From Castanea sativa (taxonomy: Eukaryota > Streptophyta > Magnoliopsida > Fagales > Fagaceae): a DNA stretch of 64,000 bases. The notes under the pieces are model-generated. The model was not told where the DNA came from. It ran no database searches and saw only the letters and a program-made list of their open reading frames with translations. Shown one piece after another: positions 48,930 through 60,815 of the stretch (position 1 is its first letter; each line of letters opens with the position of its first letter). The stretch is taken from positions 38,863,634 to 38,927,633 of the forward strand of contig NC_134014.1 of assembly GCF_040712315.1 (NCBI RefSeq), given 5' to 3'. Made by a program: the position numbers and the translations under genes.

Positions 48930-50035
48930 TATCAATTTGTACAAGGTACGTGGGCCGAGAACCATACATACCCAAATTCCTGTTTGATACTTAGAATCTG
49001 TAACTTGAAACGTTAATTTCACCAAAGTAGGAGGTCTATGGACCCAACGTAACTAAGGTTCTGTTTAACAAATGATAAGACATCAATTTTCACAAGGTAT
49101 GTGGTCCGAGGACACTGCATCGCCAAGTTTCTGTTTGATACTTGAATAGATATCAATTTCCACAAGGTATGTGGTCTGAGGACCATGTGTCACCAAGTTT
49201 CTGTTTGATACTTAAAAATTGTAACTTAAGATGTTAATTTCCCCAAAGTAGAAGGTCTATGGACCCGGCATAACTAAGGTTCTGTTTAACAAATGATAAG
49301 ACATCAATTTTCACAAGGTATGTGGTCCGAGGACACTGTATCACCAAATTTCTGTTTGATACTTAAATATATATCAATTTCCACAAGGTATGTGGTCCGA
49401 GGACCATGCATCACCAAGTTTCTGTTTGATACTTAAAAATTATAACCTAAGATGTTAATTTCCCCAAAGTAGAAGGTCTGTGGACCCGGCATAACTAAGG
49501 TTCTGTTTAACAAATGATAAGACATCAATTTTTACAAGGTATGTGGTCTGAGGACACTGCATCACCAAATTTCTGTTTGATACTTAAATATATATATCAA
49601 TTTCCACAAGGTATGTGGTCCGAGGACCATGCATCACCAAGTTTCTGTTTGATACTTAAAAATTGTAACCTAAGATGTTAATTTCCCCAAAGTAGAAGGT
49701 CTGTGGACCCGGCATAACTAAGGTTCTGTTTAACAAATGATAAGACATCAATTTCCACAAGGTATGTGGTCCGAGGACACTGCATCACCAAGTTTCTGTT
49801 TGATACTTAAATAGATATCAATTTTCATAAGGTATGTGGTCCGAGGACCATTCATCACCAAGTTTCTGTTTGATACTTAAAAATTGTAACTTAAGATGTT
49901 AATTTCTCCAAAGTAGAAGGTCTGTGGACCCAACATAACTAAGGTTTTGTTTAACAAATGATAAGATATCAATTTTCACAAGGTATGTGGTCCGAGGACC
50001 ATTCATGACCAAGTTTCTGTTTAACACTTAGAATT
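48930..50035. repeat. tandem array, about 221-bp period, about 5 copies
   Basis: The phrase AACTAAGGTT recurs at 49,051, 49,272, 49,493, 49,716 and 49,937, spacing 221-223 bp. Each unit contains sub-repeats: CACAAGGTATGTGGTCCGAG twice, TTTCTGTTTGATACTTA twice, and CCAAAGTAGAAGGTCT once. It lies between the integrase stop (50,098) and the stop of the opposite-strand gene (48,490). Sequence is unrelated to the 67-bp array of element 1. Confidence 0.95.
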
Positions 50036-50097
50036 GTGAGAGATAAACCCAAGTACATATTGATAATTTGAACAACGAACGATAAAAGTGCTTTTTA

Positions 50098-51239
50098 TTA
50101 ATAATAATACCTTCGTAGGTTGTTTACATTCCAGGGGCGTTGTACAACTTTTTCATCTAGATCAGCTAATCGATATGATCCTATGCCCGCTACAGAGATG
50201 ATCCGATAGGGTCCTTCCCAATTTGGTCCTAGCTTTCCCCACGCTGGGTTTTTGGCAGTACCTACAACTTTTCTCAACACCAGATCCCCAGGCGCTAGTG
50301 GCCTTAGTTTCACATGGGCATCATACCCTTGTTTAAGCTTCTGCTGATAATAAGTCATTTGGACCATAGCGGCCTCCTGCCGTTCCTCAACCAAATCCAG
50401 GCTTTTTTCCAGGAGATCATCGTTATTTTCTGGGCTAAAAGAACTCGTCCTTAGCGTGGGGAAACTTGATTCTAAAGGTATCACCGCCTCGGCCCCATAA
50501 GTCATAGAGAATGGTGTTTCTCCAGTGGATCTGCGCGGCGTAGTCCGATACGTCCATAACACATGTGGTAGCTCATCTACCCATCTACCATTCGCGTCAT
50601 CTAGCCTCTTCTTGAGTCCACTGACTATGACTTTATTAACGGCCTCAGCCTGCCCATTTCCCTGAGGATAGGCTGCGGTGGAGTATCTGTTTATGATGCC
50701 CATGTCACACAATACTTCCCGAAAGCTCTACTATCGAATTGAACGCCGTTATCTAAGATAAGTGTGTGTGGTACCCCAAATCTAGTGATAATATTCTTCC
50801 ATATAAACTTCTTGGAGTCAATATCCCTAATATTTGCCAAGGGCTTAGCTTCAACCCATTTAGTGAAGTAATCGGTTCCCATGAGTAGCCACCTTTTGTA
50901 TCCCATAGCCCTCGAAAAAGGCCCTACTATATCCAATCCCCATTGAGCGAAAGGCCAAGGACTGGTCAAAGGATTAAGGACTCCCCTAGGCTGATGAATG
51001 TTGGGAGCGAACCTTTGGCATTGGTCACACTTTCTTGCGTAGTCCTGAGCTTCCCTCTGCATATTAGGCCACCAATATCCCTGAGTCAGAACCCTATGGG
51101 CTAAGGACCTTCCCCTAGTATGGCTTTCGCAAATTTCCTCATGCAATTCTTCCAAAAGTGCCTCCGTTGACTCGGGGTGTACACATAACAAGTATGGTTT
51201 GGAGAAGGAGTGTTTATACAATTTTTGATTCTTGGATAG
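50098..51239 (-). pseudogene. integrase of element 2
   Basis: Zinc domain HEEICESHTRGR...CDQCQRFAP, catalytic core WGLDIVGPFS and LILDNGVQFDS, and Glu in QGNGQAEAVNK. A one-base loss at about 50,704 (TATTGTGTGACATGG) shifts the frame between the second Asp and the Glu. The C-terminal domain ends QRPWNVNNLRRYYY, TAA at 50,098, parallel to RPWNIENLKKY of element 1. A TAG at 51,240 (Trp to stop) precedes it. Confidence 0.92.
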
Positions 51240-52460
51240 CTAGAAACGAGGCGCCTTTCGACGGATCTTATCTACTTCAGACTTGTCCTTGGGAAGAATG
51301 TCGCTTTTTAGAAAAGATACCACAGGATCAATCCAGCTAGGTCCGGGCCTTATGAGATGGATACGGACGGCACTTACAGTGGTCAGAGTTGGTTCTAGCA
51401 AGTCTTTGACGAGGATAATTCTAGGCAGACACTGAGCCGAGGACGTCGCCAAGGTGGCCAACGAGTCTGCATGTGTGTTTTCGCTTCTAGAAACGTGAGA
51501 AAGGATAAAAGAATCAAATTCTGATTGTAAACATTTGACCTGGGTCAGATACTCTTGCATTCTTGGATCCCTAGCCTCCATGGTCCCCGTCACCTGGCCA
51601 ACCACTAACTGAGAATCCGAGAACATATGAACTTCCTTTCCCCCCATTCTACGTACCATGTTCATGCCAACCAAGATCGCTTCGTACTCAGCCTCGTTAT
51701 TGGTTGCCGAGAACGCTAATCTCAATGATTTTTCGAAGACAATTCCCTCAGGGGATACCAATACAAGTCCGACACCAGACCCCCTCTGGTTGGCTGCCCC
51801 ATCAACAGACACTTTCCAAATCGGAGGTCCTTTGTCCATGATCATGCCAACTGATTTTTCATCCACGTGTGATTCCTTCGCAGTTTATTCCAACAATGGT
51901 TCAGTAAACTCTGCCACCAAATCTGCGAGAACCTGGCCCTTCACCGAGGTGCGCGGTATGAATTTGATATCAAAAGCTCCCAAAATAGTTCCCCACTTAG
52001 CTACCCTTCCGGAGTAGTCAGCACTTCGTAACACCGACTTGAAAGGCAGTTGGGTCAAAACCATGACGGTGTGGGACTGGAAATAGTGAGGAAGCTTTCG
52101 CGTGGCATGGACTACGGCCAGAAGTGCCTTCTCCAAGGGCAAGTAACGCACCTCAGCTTCACCCAAGGATTTACTGACATAATAGACCGGTCTTTGCACC
52201 CCGCCGTCGTCCCTTATAAGGACTAGGCTGATTGCATGGACGACCACAGCTAGGTACGCAAACAGGATTTCATCAACCTCCGGCCGAGACATAATGGGTG
52301 GCCGGGAAAGATATTCCTTAAGTCGCTGGAAAGCTAAAGCGCACTCCTCGGACCATTGGAATCCTTTCCATTTATTTAACAGTTGGAAAAAAGGCCTGCA
52401 CCGGTCAGCTGACCGAGAGATAAATCTGCTGAGAGCAGCGATCATTTCGGTCAACTTCTG
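51240..52460 (-). pseudogene. RNase H and archaeal-type RNase H of element 2
   Basis: The first part (52,454-51,885) is the usual Ty3 RNase H with connection: MIAALSRFISRSADRCRPFF, PVYYVSKSLGEAEVRYLPLE. It ends at a TAA (51,885) that replaces a Gln codon. The second (51,866-51,240) is the extra archaeal-type RNase H of Tat elements: KVSVDGAANQRGSGVGLVL, TNNEAEYEAILVGMNMVRRM, MFSDSQLVVGQV and ENTHADSLATLA, keeping the Asp/Glu/Asp catalytic pattern. Confidence 0.9.
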
Positions 52461-53480
52461 AACTTCCTTTGGATTCCGAGGTGGCTGTAAGCCTTGGATG
52501 GCTCTGACCTATGCCGGATTCACCTCTATCCCTCTATGAGTCACCATGTAGCCTAGGAACTTTCCGGAACCCACCCCAAAAGAACACTTTAAGGCGTTAA
52601 GGTGCAACTTGTACTTTCTAAGTATTTAAAAGGTGTCATCCAGATCTTTCACATGCGTGGGTATTGTCTTACTCTTCACTACCATATTATCCACATATAC
52701 CTCAATGGTCTTTCTAAGTTGCGATTCAAACATTCTGGTCATCATACTTTGGTAAGTAGCCCTTGCGTTCTTCAATCCGAACGGCATCATTTTATAGTGA
52801 TAGTTCCCTGTTGGAGTAATGAAGGCAGTCTCCTCCTGATCATCCGCCGCCAATGGAATTTAGTGATAGCCTTGGAAGGCATCTAAAAAGCTCATCCGAG
52901 GATGTCCGACCGTGGCATCCATAAGCTGATCAATGCGTGGCATCGAGAACGAGTCCTTTGGGCAGGCTTTGTTTAAATCTGTAAAGTCCACACATACCCT
53001 CCACTTTTCGTTCTTCTTTTTCACCACAACTGTATGCGCCAACCACTCCGGGTAGAAAACTTCTTTAATAGCTCCAGCCCTTTTGAGCTTGAGCACTTCT
53101 TCTTTAACAGCCTCGGAATGCTCCTTGGAGGAACGCCGAGGTGGCTACCTCCTAGGAACAACTGCAGGGTTGACATTCAAGTAATGACAAATGAAGCTTG
53201 GGTCAACCCCCGGAGCCTCATAGGGATCCCAAGCAAAGACATCGATGTTGTCCTTCAAAAACTCCAGCAATTCCATCTTCTCTTGGTGTGGTAAACGTAC
53301 GCCAACTTGAAAGAACCTTTCGGGATCATCAGCTATCAGAAACTTCTCCAAATCTTCAACATGGCTTCCTCTATTGTCACCGCATCGGGCGCATCCAGAG
53401 TCGTTAATTTCTATAAGTCCTTCATAACCGAGGCCGAAGACTCTGACTTGGCTTGATGCAATACTACAGCCGATATGCAT
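52461..53480 (-). pseudogene. reverse transcriptase of element 2, catalytic Asp lost
   Basis: Readable in one frame apart from TAG at 53,145, TAA at 52,860 and TAA at 52,626. Motifs: FYPEWLAHTVVVKKKNEKWR, CVDFTDLNKACPKDSF, RMSFLDAFQGYH(stop)IPLA, KMMPFGLKNARATYQ. The active-site box reads VYVDNMVV instead of YVDD, so the second catalytic aspartate is an asparagine (GAT/GAC to AAT/AAC, a G-to-A change). The enzyme would be dead even without the stops. Confidence 0.92.
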
Positions 53481-55411
53481 TGCCTTACCACTGCTTGGCT
53501 GCCAAGAATTTCTTCGGTGAATCCCCCCGAGGGGAATTTTACTTTAACATGCAAAGTTGAGGAGACAGCACCTAAAGCGTGTAACCAAGGCCTGGCAAGG
53601 ATGGCCATGTATGGGGAGTATGCGTTAATCACAATAAAATCTTCCTCTACCGTTTTCGAGCCTGACTGTACAGGAAATTGAATCTGTCCCTTTGGTATGA
53701 CAGCCTTCCCCTCGAAGCTTATCAGTGGGGAGTCATAAGGAGTGAGATCCTCTAGTCTTAACCTTAGCCCCTTGAATAAGTCGGGATACATAATATTCGC
53801 GCCGCTGCCTTGATCGATCATCACCCTTTTGACGTCGTAATTGCCTATCCTCAAAGTGACCACCAGGGCATCATCATGAGGTTGAATGGTCCCAACCTTA
53901 TCCTCTTTCGAGAATCCCAAGACAGACACATTCCCTTTAATCCTCTTCGGCTTCGAGCTTGACTCCTCTGCCTGGGAGTGTGACACTGCCATCACCCTGG
54001 TAGGACAAGAACCAGTCCTGCCAGGTGCAGCGAAGATAACGTTAATCATTCCCAAGGGCGGCCGAGATGAGTTGTTCTTCTGATTATTTAAGCTGGATTG
54101 ACTGCATTGCCCGTTAGGTTGGTACAGGTGCTGCTTCAATTTTCCCTCGCCAACAAGCTGTTCCAGATGGTTCCAGAAGGTCCGACAGTTCTTAGTAGTA
54201 TGACCCACATCCTGATGGTATTGGCAAAAAAGGTTCTGATTCCACTTCGTAGGGTCCCCCGCCATCTTACTAGGCCATCTGAAGTAGGGTTCCTTACGGA
54301 CTTTCTCCAATAGTTGGTGCATTGGTTCTCAGAATACAGTGTTAACTGTTTGAGGAGTGGCTGAGCCAGACTGCCTAGAGTAATCTCTCCTCGGCTTATT
54401 GTTGTGATACCTGTCCGACCTGAAATCTCTCCTATCCTGCGGGATAACTTTCGCCTTACCTTTACCCTGCTGTTGATCTTCCTCAACCCTTTTGTATTCG
54501 TTAATACGGTCCATGAGGTGACGTACACTCCATACGAGCTTTTTGGTCAAGGATTTCCTCAAGTCATGGTCAGTAGGAAGGCCCACTTCAAAAGTATTAA
54601 TCGCCACCTCGTCAAAATCTCCATCTATCTCGTTGAACATCTCCCAATATCTGTCGGAGTATGCTTTCAACGTCTCCCCCTCCTTCATGGCCATAGATAG
54701 TAGCAAGTCCAACGGTCGAGGAACTCTGCTGCATGTAATGAATCAAGACGCAAATGCCCTAGTAAGTTTCCTGAACGAACCGACAGACCTCGACTTTAGT
54801 CCATTAAACCATCTCATAGCAACAGGTCTCAAGCTAGAAGGGAAGACTTTGCACATCAAGGTTTCATTGTGAGAATGCACCGCCATCCTCTGATTAAAAT
54901 GGCTTACATGTTCCACCGGACCTGTCCGGCCGTTATAAATGGTGAAGGTGGGCTGGGTGAACTGCCTGAGGAGCCTTCCATTCTCAATCCTGCGTGAGAA
55001 AGACGATTTAGAGAGTTGGTGTAACGCTCGGCTCATAGCGTCGTTCCCCAAGCCCCTGGAGGGGAGCTTCCTATGCTTGCGACCTGGTAGGTCATCCTCT
55101 TCACAAGAGGAGCTTTTGCTGGGGGGCGTGTAGAACCTTGAACTGTAACTACTTCCCTGAGATTCCCCCGAGGAAGGATTGGATGAGGGTGAAGCCCGCC
55201 TTCGTCTGACACGGCGCGACTTCCTCTTTAGGTGGTTAATCTCCCTCTGCATGGCCTTGGCATCATCCTCATGGGTGGCACTGCTTCCGCTGCGCGTATG
55301 ACTCGCGCTAGGATACACAGTATGAACACTTCCCTCTCGATCCCTCCAACGCTCAAGATCTTCGGGCTGTGATCCCTGAGATTCTACATGGTGTGAACCT
55401 AAACCTACCAT
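53411..55411 (-). pseudogene. gag and protease of element 2
   Basis: One frame from ATG 55,411 (MVGLGSHHVESQGS), with a charged coiled N-terminus, then the capsid domain (QPTFTIYNGRTGPVEHVSHF, AMRWFNGLKSRSVGSFRKLT, GETLKAYSDRYWEMFNEIDG). Next comes an atypical zinc knuckle CQYHQDVGHTTKNC (C-x2-H-x4-H-x4-C). The protease centre is VMIDQGSGANIMYP. Two TGA stops (54,743 and 54,329) each stand where relatives have Arg, so CGA-to-TGA changes explain them. The pol frame is offset from this one by a shift near 53,410-53,480. Confidence 0.9.
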
Positions 55412-55439
55412 GATGTTCCAATTCCTTCAACGCTAGATC

Positions 55440-55458
55440 CCCACAGACAGCGCCAATT
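55440..55458 (-). other. primer-binding site of element 2
   Basis: On the minus strand TTGGCGCTGTCTGTGGGG directly follows the 5' LTR end (TACA/A). It is the same type as in element 1 and so probably primed by the same tRNA. Confidence 0.8.
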
Positions 55459-56236
55459 GTAAGTGCACAATTGCACCTAGACCCAAAAACAAGTGTTGGG
55501 CTCAGGCCCAATGAGCTTTATACAATAAAATTTATAGAGAATGAGTTTGAAATCTAGGTTCAGGATGTTGGAAGTTCGATTAACAGACTAAAGTACCACA
55601 ATCTAAACAAATGGTAGACAAATATGACAAAGAGACCTCCTCGGACGTAAGTCGAGGACGATATGTGTATATATGTTCTCTTTATATGTTAAGGTTTACA
55701 ATTCCTAGTTCTTGTTTTTTCTCAGTGGAAATTGCAGAGGTCCCGCCTCTTTTCTTCTTCCGTTTCCTTATATATTTCTTCTTTATTAGTTCATACACGT
55801 GTCATACAAATCTTCCCCCCTGGATACTTGTCACATCCACCACCTTCTCAAGGTCTTCAAATAATAGCTAGAAGGCTGAATACTACTATTCAGAGGTCAT
55901 TTCCCCATTAATGCGGCCAGGGAGGTAGATGCAAGGTCTTTAATGTGGAGATAGCAGCCTTTTTCTTAGATATTTCTCTCACATCCTTGCGTCTAGAGGG
56001 TGCTTGGATCGCCCTCTTACCCATCACTTATTTCTAGAATTCTGCTTTTAACCTTCTTGACAAGTCCCAGGGTCATTGCCGGGCCTGTTCGAGGAGACAT
56101 TCCTCCTCGGACAACTCCTCGGATCTTTACAGTGCAGACTGACTTGTGGGCCTGAAAGCCTTTAATTAAAAACAAACTGGTACCCGTCAATGAAGCCCAA
56201 AGCCTAAATGTTTATCTAGGAATTTAACCCCCCACA
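55459..56236 (-). repeat. 5' LTR of element 2 (right)
   Basis: 778 bp, ends as in the left LTR. The two copies are highly similar with scattered substitutions and small indels, mostly transitions. TTTATATATTTCTTC and other T-rich blocks are shared. Confidence 0.93.
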
Positions 56237-56241
56237 AATTT

Positions 56242-57332
56242 GATTATAAGTTTTTATATATGTATATATACACTTGCATATTTGATAATCACTCAATAAT
56301 TTGTTCCCAATATGTTGATTAACCTCCTAATAATTCATAAGAAAAATAAATAAATAAATAAAATTGATCACCCAATCAAGCTAACCATGGGGGGAAAAAT
56401 ATACACACTCTAAGTTAATACTCCAACAATAGTCATATAAGATTTGTTATGTAAAGCATACAAAAAGAAAAAGGAAAAAAAAAAGGTGAAAGAAGTGATA
56501 TGAGTTAGCCTTTCATTCATTTATGATCATTCCATTCTATTATCTTATGAACTCCCAAAGAACGCCAACCTTGCCCCTTAGGGATTTGTTTCATGAAATG
56601 TAATAACTTTAGTTGTGGAGAATTTTTCTTTTCTTTGATGAGTAACTATCCCACTTGAAGTGTAGTACAAAAGGACACATGAATAAGACCTTCACTCTTC
56701 TTTCCGTCTATGTGTGTTAAAATACTTAGTATTCTCAACAACAACAAAATGACACATGAATTAGATTAACTCGTGAATTTTATAAACTATTGTGTATTAG
56801 ATGAGTTCACGTGCTTATAAACTTTGCATATCTTTGCATTTGGAAGAACAACATTTATTCTTTGAAGTTTTGAAATCGTTGATGCATAGTAATGCTACAT
56901 TTTTTTTCTATATTGTAAATTACTAGCATTTCAATTTCTATCGTATACAGATAAAACAATAGGTAAATTACTAACAACTCAATGTTCGTAGAATTTATCA
57001 TATCAATTTCAGTCTTTTTTGCATTGTTCTACCATTTCACATTGACAAAATTTTTTTTAATAAAAATCAAAATTTATTTTAACTCATGTAATAGCACTCA
57101 TACTAGTCATTGCAAAATAGAAAACATAACCAGTTTTACACATTTTACCTTGATGAGGATTGCACTAACAACATGCTTGGTCGTGACTAAGTACACGTAC
57201 ATGGTCTCACCTTCCTTTGGTCGATGATATGACGTAAGCATTAGTCATATAAGCTTTCAACTTTGAGAATGCTCAGCCACATTTGTCTGTCCACTAAAAA
57301 TCCTTCATTTTTTTTTTCAATAATTGAAAGAA
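56242..57332. other. AT-rich spacer, nothing recognised
   Basis: No supported coding frame or element ends. Confidence 0.5.
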
Positions 57333-57490
57333 AGATCTGCGCCTATCCGTCGATTTGGAGATGAATTGGTTGAGGGCGGCAATCATGCCAATGAGTCATT
57401 GTACTTCCTTGGGACTCCTCAGCGAGTGGAGGCATTGTATGGCAGTGATATGATCTGGCCTGACTTTTATGACTCAGTAATAATTGTAAT
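57333..57490 (-). pseudogene. fossil fragment of a Tat-lineage RT/RNase H junction
   Basis: The minus strand reads RPDHITAIQCLHSLRSPKEVQ, a TGA, then LIGMIAALNQFISKSTDRRR. This aligns with the RT-RNase H connection of element 2 (AIQGL.PPRNPKEVQKLTEMIAALSRFISRSADRC). It is only about 50 codons long with no LTR beside it. Confidence 0.85.
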
Positions 57491-57494
57491 GAAG

Positions 57495-59973
57495 TTTGGA
57501 GCCCCTGACTGAGTTTTTGGGCTTTCCCTTTTATTAAAAGCTTATCTTGCCTGCAACATAGTTCCTTGGCCCAAGCTTAACCTTTTATCTTCATTATTCT
57601 ATAGTTGTGAGTATCGTGGGCCTAGGGTATGGGCCCACAATTATGATTTAGGACAGAGCTTTTAGCCAAACCAGGTTGGGGGAATCTTCAACCTAATACA
57701 CGGTGGTTTATAAAATCACACACATGTATTATATCATATGATTAATTAAAATAATATAAAAATCCACATGACTATTAAATCGATCATATGATAAAAATGC
57801 ATGTTGATACTCATTTGGCATGCCACATAGTAAATTGGATGCTTACGACTTTTTTTTTTTGATAAGAGAATGCTTACAACTTATATAGTAGTTTGTTGGG
57901 AGTCCTTTCACAATAAATAATTAATGAAGTTTTGCAGGATATAGTCACTGTTAAACATAACGAAGATGTCAACGACATTGTATGAGTCATTTAACGACGT
58001 TCTGTGGGATATTTTGTTGTGTACATGCTATTGAGCACTTATTGAGAATATTAGTGTTTACGTTGTTAAAGTCCTTCATAAATACACCATAGGTTGAAAC
58101 TTGCGGAAAAAAAACAAAAGCATTCAAATAAGTGGAGCCATAATCTTTGCCAATGAGGGCTTTTGATAAAACTCCAAAAAACTAAAATATTATACATAAT
58201 AATATGAGAAGAATGTGTTTTGAAGGGAGAAAGTGATGTTTGATGGGTGTATATTTTATGTTTTTTTAGAGGCTCAAAGAATGAGATTGAGAATGAAAAA
58301 AATGAGAATGAGGCAGAATAAATTGATGTTCTTTGATTGCCCCTCCTATTATGCAATTGCTTTTGGTCCACCTTTGTAATGGGTTTGGATTGGTCTTTGT
58401 AAAATAGAGATGCCCTTGGTATGTTGCAAAAATGATGTATTTATATCATAAATTCTTAATCGGTTTAGAAAGCTTTTTACATTGGGTAGAGGATTGCAGT
58501 AGACTTGGCTTTGTTACTTAGTTGAGAAATTATTAAGGTGAAACTAACATGTGGTTTTAGCTACAAAAGGGAGAGATCTTTTTTTTTTTTTTGTTATAAG
58601 ATATAAATTATATTCTAATTTAGTTTATGTGTATAATATATGTATATAAAACTCCCTCTTGAAGAGATGTTTTATTATTAAATCAAAGAGTAGTTGGCTG
58701 TAATTAATACATTGGATAACAATTTATATTAATGGAAAAATTGAGAGGATATAAAAGGGAAAGATCGTGTATGCGACATAATCGAGTTGAGACAACCTTT
58801 TGATTCGTGTATTCCAAAATGACACATTAACTAAGGAGATAGCTATCAAGTTTGTTGCTCATCAAAAACCTATTGCTACTCAAATTGCCCTTGAGATTAG
58901 ACCATGAGTTACATGATGGATAGTAGAAAAAGATGATATATAAAATTATTGACTTCAAGATGATTGTTATGGTTAATTGAGCTCATTATTTAATCATGGT
59001 AGTTGCCTTTTAACTTGTCATGCAAATAATTTGGCTTTTGACATGCATTATATGTACAAGTTGATTTGCAAATTATCGTATTTAAAAAAGGAGAAAGAAA
59101 GATAAAGAAGAGACATGAATTGAGCTTGTCACAAAAGATTGTGAAATTTATTTAAGATTGTTTTAGTTGTAAATAACTACAATATCAATATTTATATGAC
59201 TATAGAGGTAATTTATAAATTTAATTTTTGCTTATCTTAATTTTTTTACTTCACTTCTCTTTTGTCATATTTAATAATCAATTCCAATGGTTTTAGTTCT
59301 TAATACAATTTGAAAATTTTGTATATCACATCTATGAGTGAAACGAGTATGTAATAAGATTTGTAAACATAAATCAAATTTAGCCAATAATCTTATAACT
59401 TAGTTGGCATCTCCTCATGTTTATAATGGAGATATTTATTATTCAAATTCTTCTATCTCCCAACTATTGAATTAAAAAAAAAATTAGGATGCATTTTGGT
59501 GCATGTTTTGTTTATGCAAATTATCCAACAAGGTAAAAGTTAGAATACAAAGCCGACTTTAGGTTTAGGCCATTGCCGAAAGCTCTTTATTTCAGACAAA
59601 AAAAATCCCTAAAATGATGATAAGTAATTGGTTTCAACATTAAAAAACACAATAATAGTAATAATAATAATAATAACAACCCACACTTAGGTAGTACAAC
59701 TCTCATACCCATCCTGAAAAGGTTGCCAAAATTGTGAACCAATAGAAATGAAATTTTATTGAAATGCTATATTGTTTCATAAAAAAAAAAAAAAAATCAT
59801 GAGTGTGTTGAATTATCATTAATGATTAAATGATCATACCAGCTTAAAGCTTCAATTTTTGTGAGACAATTTTGGAGGTTTCACTTTGGTTTAGTTAGTA
59901 TTATATTCATCATGATATATGTTGAATTTGCTTTTACTTAAGTAGAATGAGGCTATTGGATGATTCTTATTAT
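57495..59973. other. AT-rich spacer, nothing recognised
   Basis: No gene supported. GGGCCTAGGGTATGGGCCCAC at about 57,620 is an imperfect palindrome of unknown meaning, possibly LTR debris tied to the RT fossil. Confidence 0.5.
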
Positions 59974-60782
59974 TTACACTCTGTTTGTTTTGCTGGAAAA
60001 CTTCCTGTAAAGATAGTTTTCCACATTTTTCAGTGTTTGGTAGCACAAAAAAAAACTGGTCAACAGAAAACTATCTTTAGTCAATGGAAAATCCTAATAA
60101 AAATAAGGCTTGTTTTTTATAGGTTGTTTTCCAATTTTTTTTTTTTAAACAATCTCTATTTCATTCATTCTCTCTTCCCTTTTCTTTTTCTTTCCTCACA
60201 CCCTCACTGTCACTAACTCTGGTCTCTCCTCTTCCATAGATATCTCTCTCTCTCTCTCTCTCTCCATATTTCTCTTCCCCTTTATAACACAATTCTCTTT
60301 TTAGATTTTTTCCCCCTCATTGCTCAGCAATTATTTCATTCTTTTCTACCAACTTGCAAAAGAGAACATATTTGCAATGGTAATTATTTCATTCATCTCT
60401 ACCAAAATCTCAATTCTTTACTTTGAATTTTAAACTTAATTTTATTTTTTCGCTAAGAAATTTTTGGTTTGATGGATTCTAGGTAGAAGTTTTTTGCACA
60501 TAAAAGTACTAAATAAAAAATAAAAAAGAAGAAAGAATGAATGAATGAAGTGGGATAATCTTTTTTGTTGACAGATACATTATGCAGATGCTATGTAGTG
60601 ATGATATATTATGTAAATACATTATATAAATACATAATTTTGAGTAATATAAAAGACTTGTGGTTGACCATAGTAGATAATTAGTGTACCAACAAAAAGA
60701 GTAGACAATTAAAAGTTATTGTTATTTGTACTTATTAAAGATGTATTCCTCTGTCAATTTTATGTATATAGACAAATGGTTG

Positions 60783-60815
<33 letters not shown>

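Larger units (their letters stand above)
44652..56236 (-). mobile_element. full-length Ty3/gypsy element, Tat lineage, TSD AAT(C/T)T
   Basis: 11,585 bp on the minus strand: 5' LTR at the right (55,459-56,236), 3' LTR at the left (44,652-45,433). Flanks are AATCT (44,647-44,651) and AATTT (56,237-56,241). Reading leftward: primer site, gag-protease, RT, RNase H, second RNase H, integrase, tandem array, and an extra gene in the opposite (+) direction. LTR ends TGTAAGTG...CCCCACA and internal sequence differ from element 1, so the family is distinct. The polyprotein is disabled by seven in-frame stops and one or two frameshifts, but domains remain easily readable. Confidence 0.95.

Noticed and set aside
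48930..50035. Second regular array, considered as CRISPR-like or satellite centromere
   Set aside because: Only about five 221-bp units, bounded by element 2 genes; a local retrotransposon array, not a centromeric satellite block.
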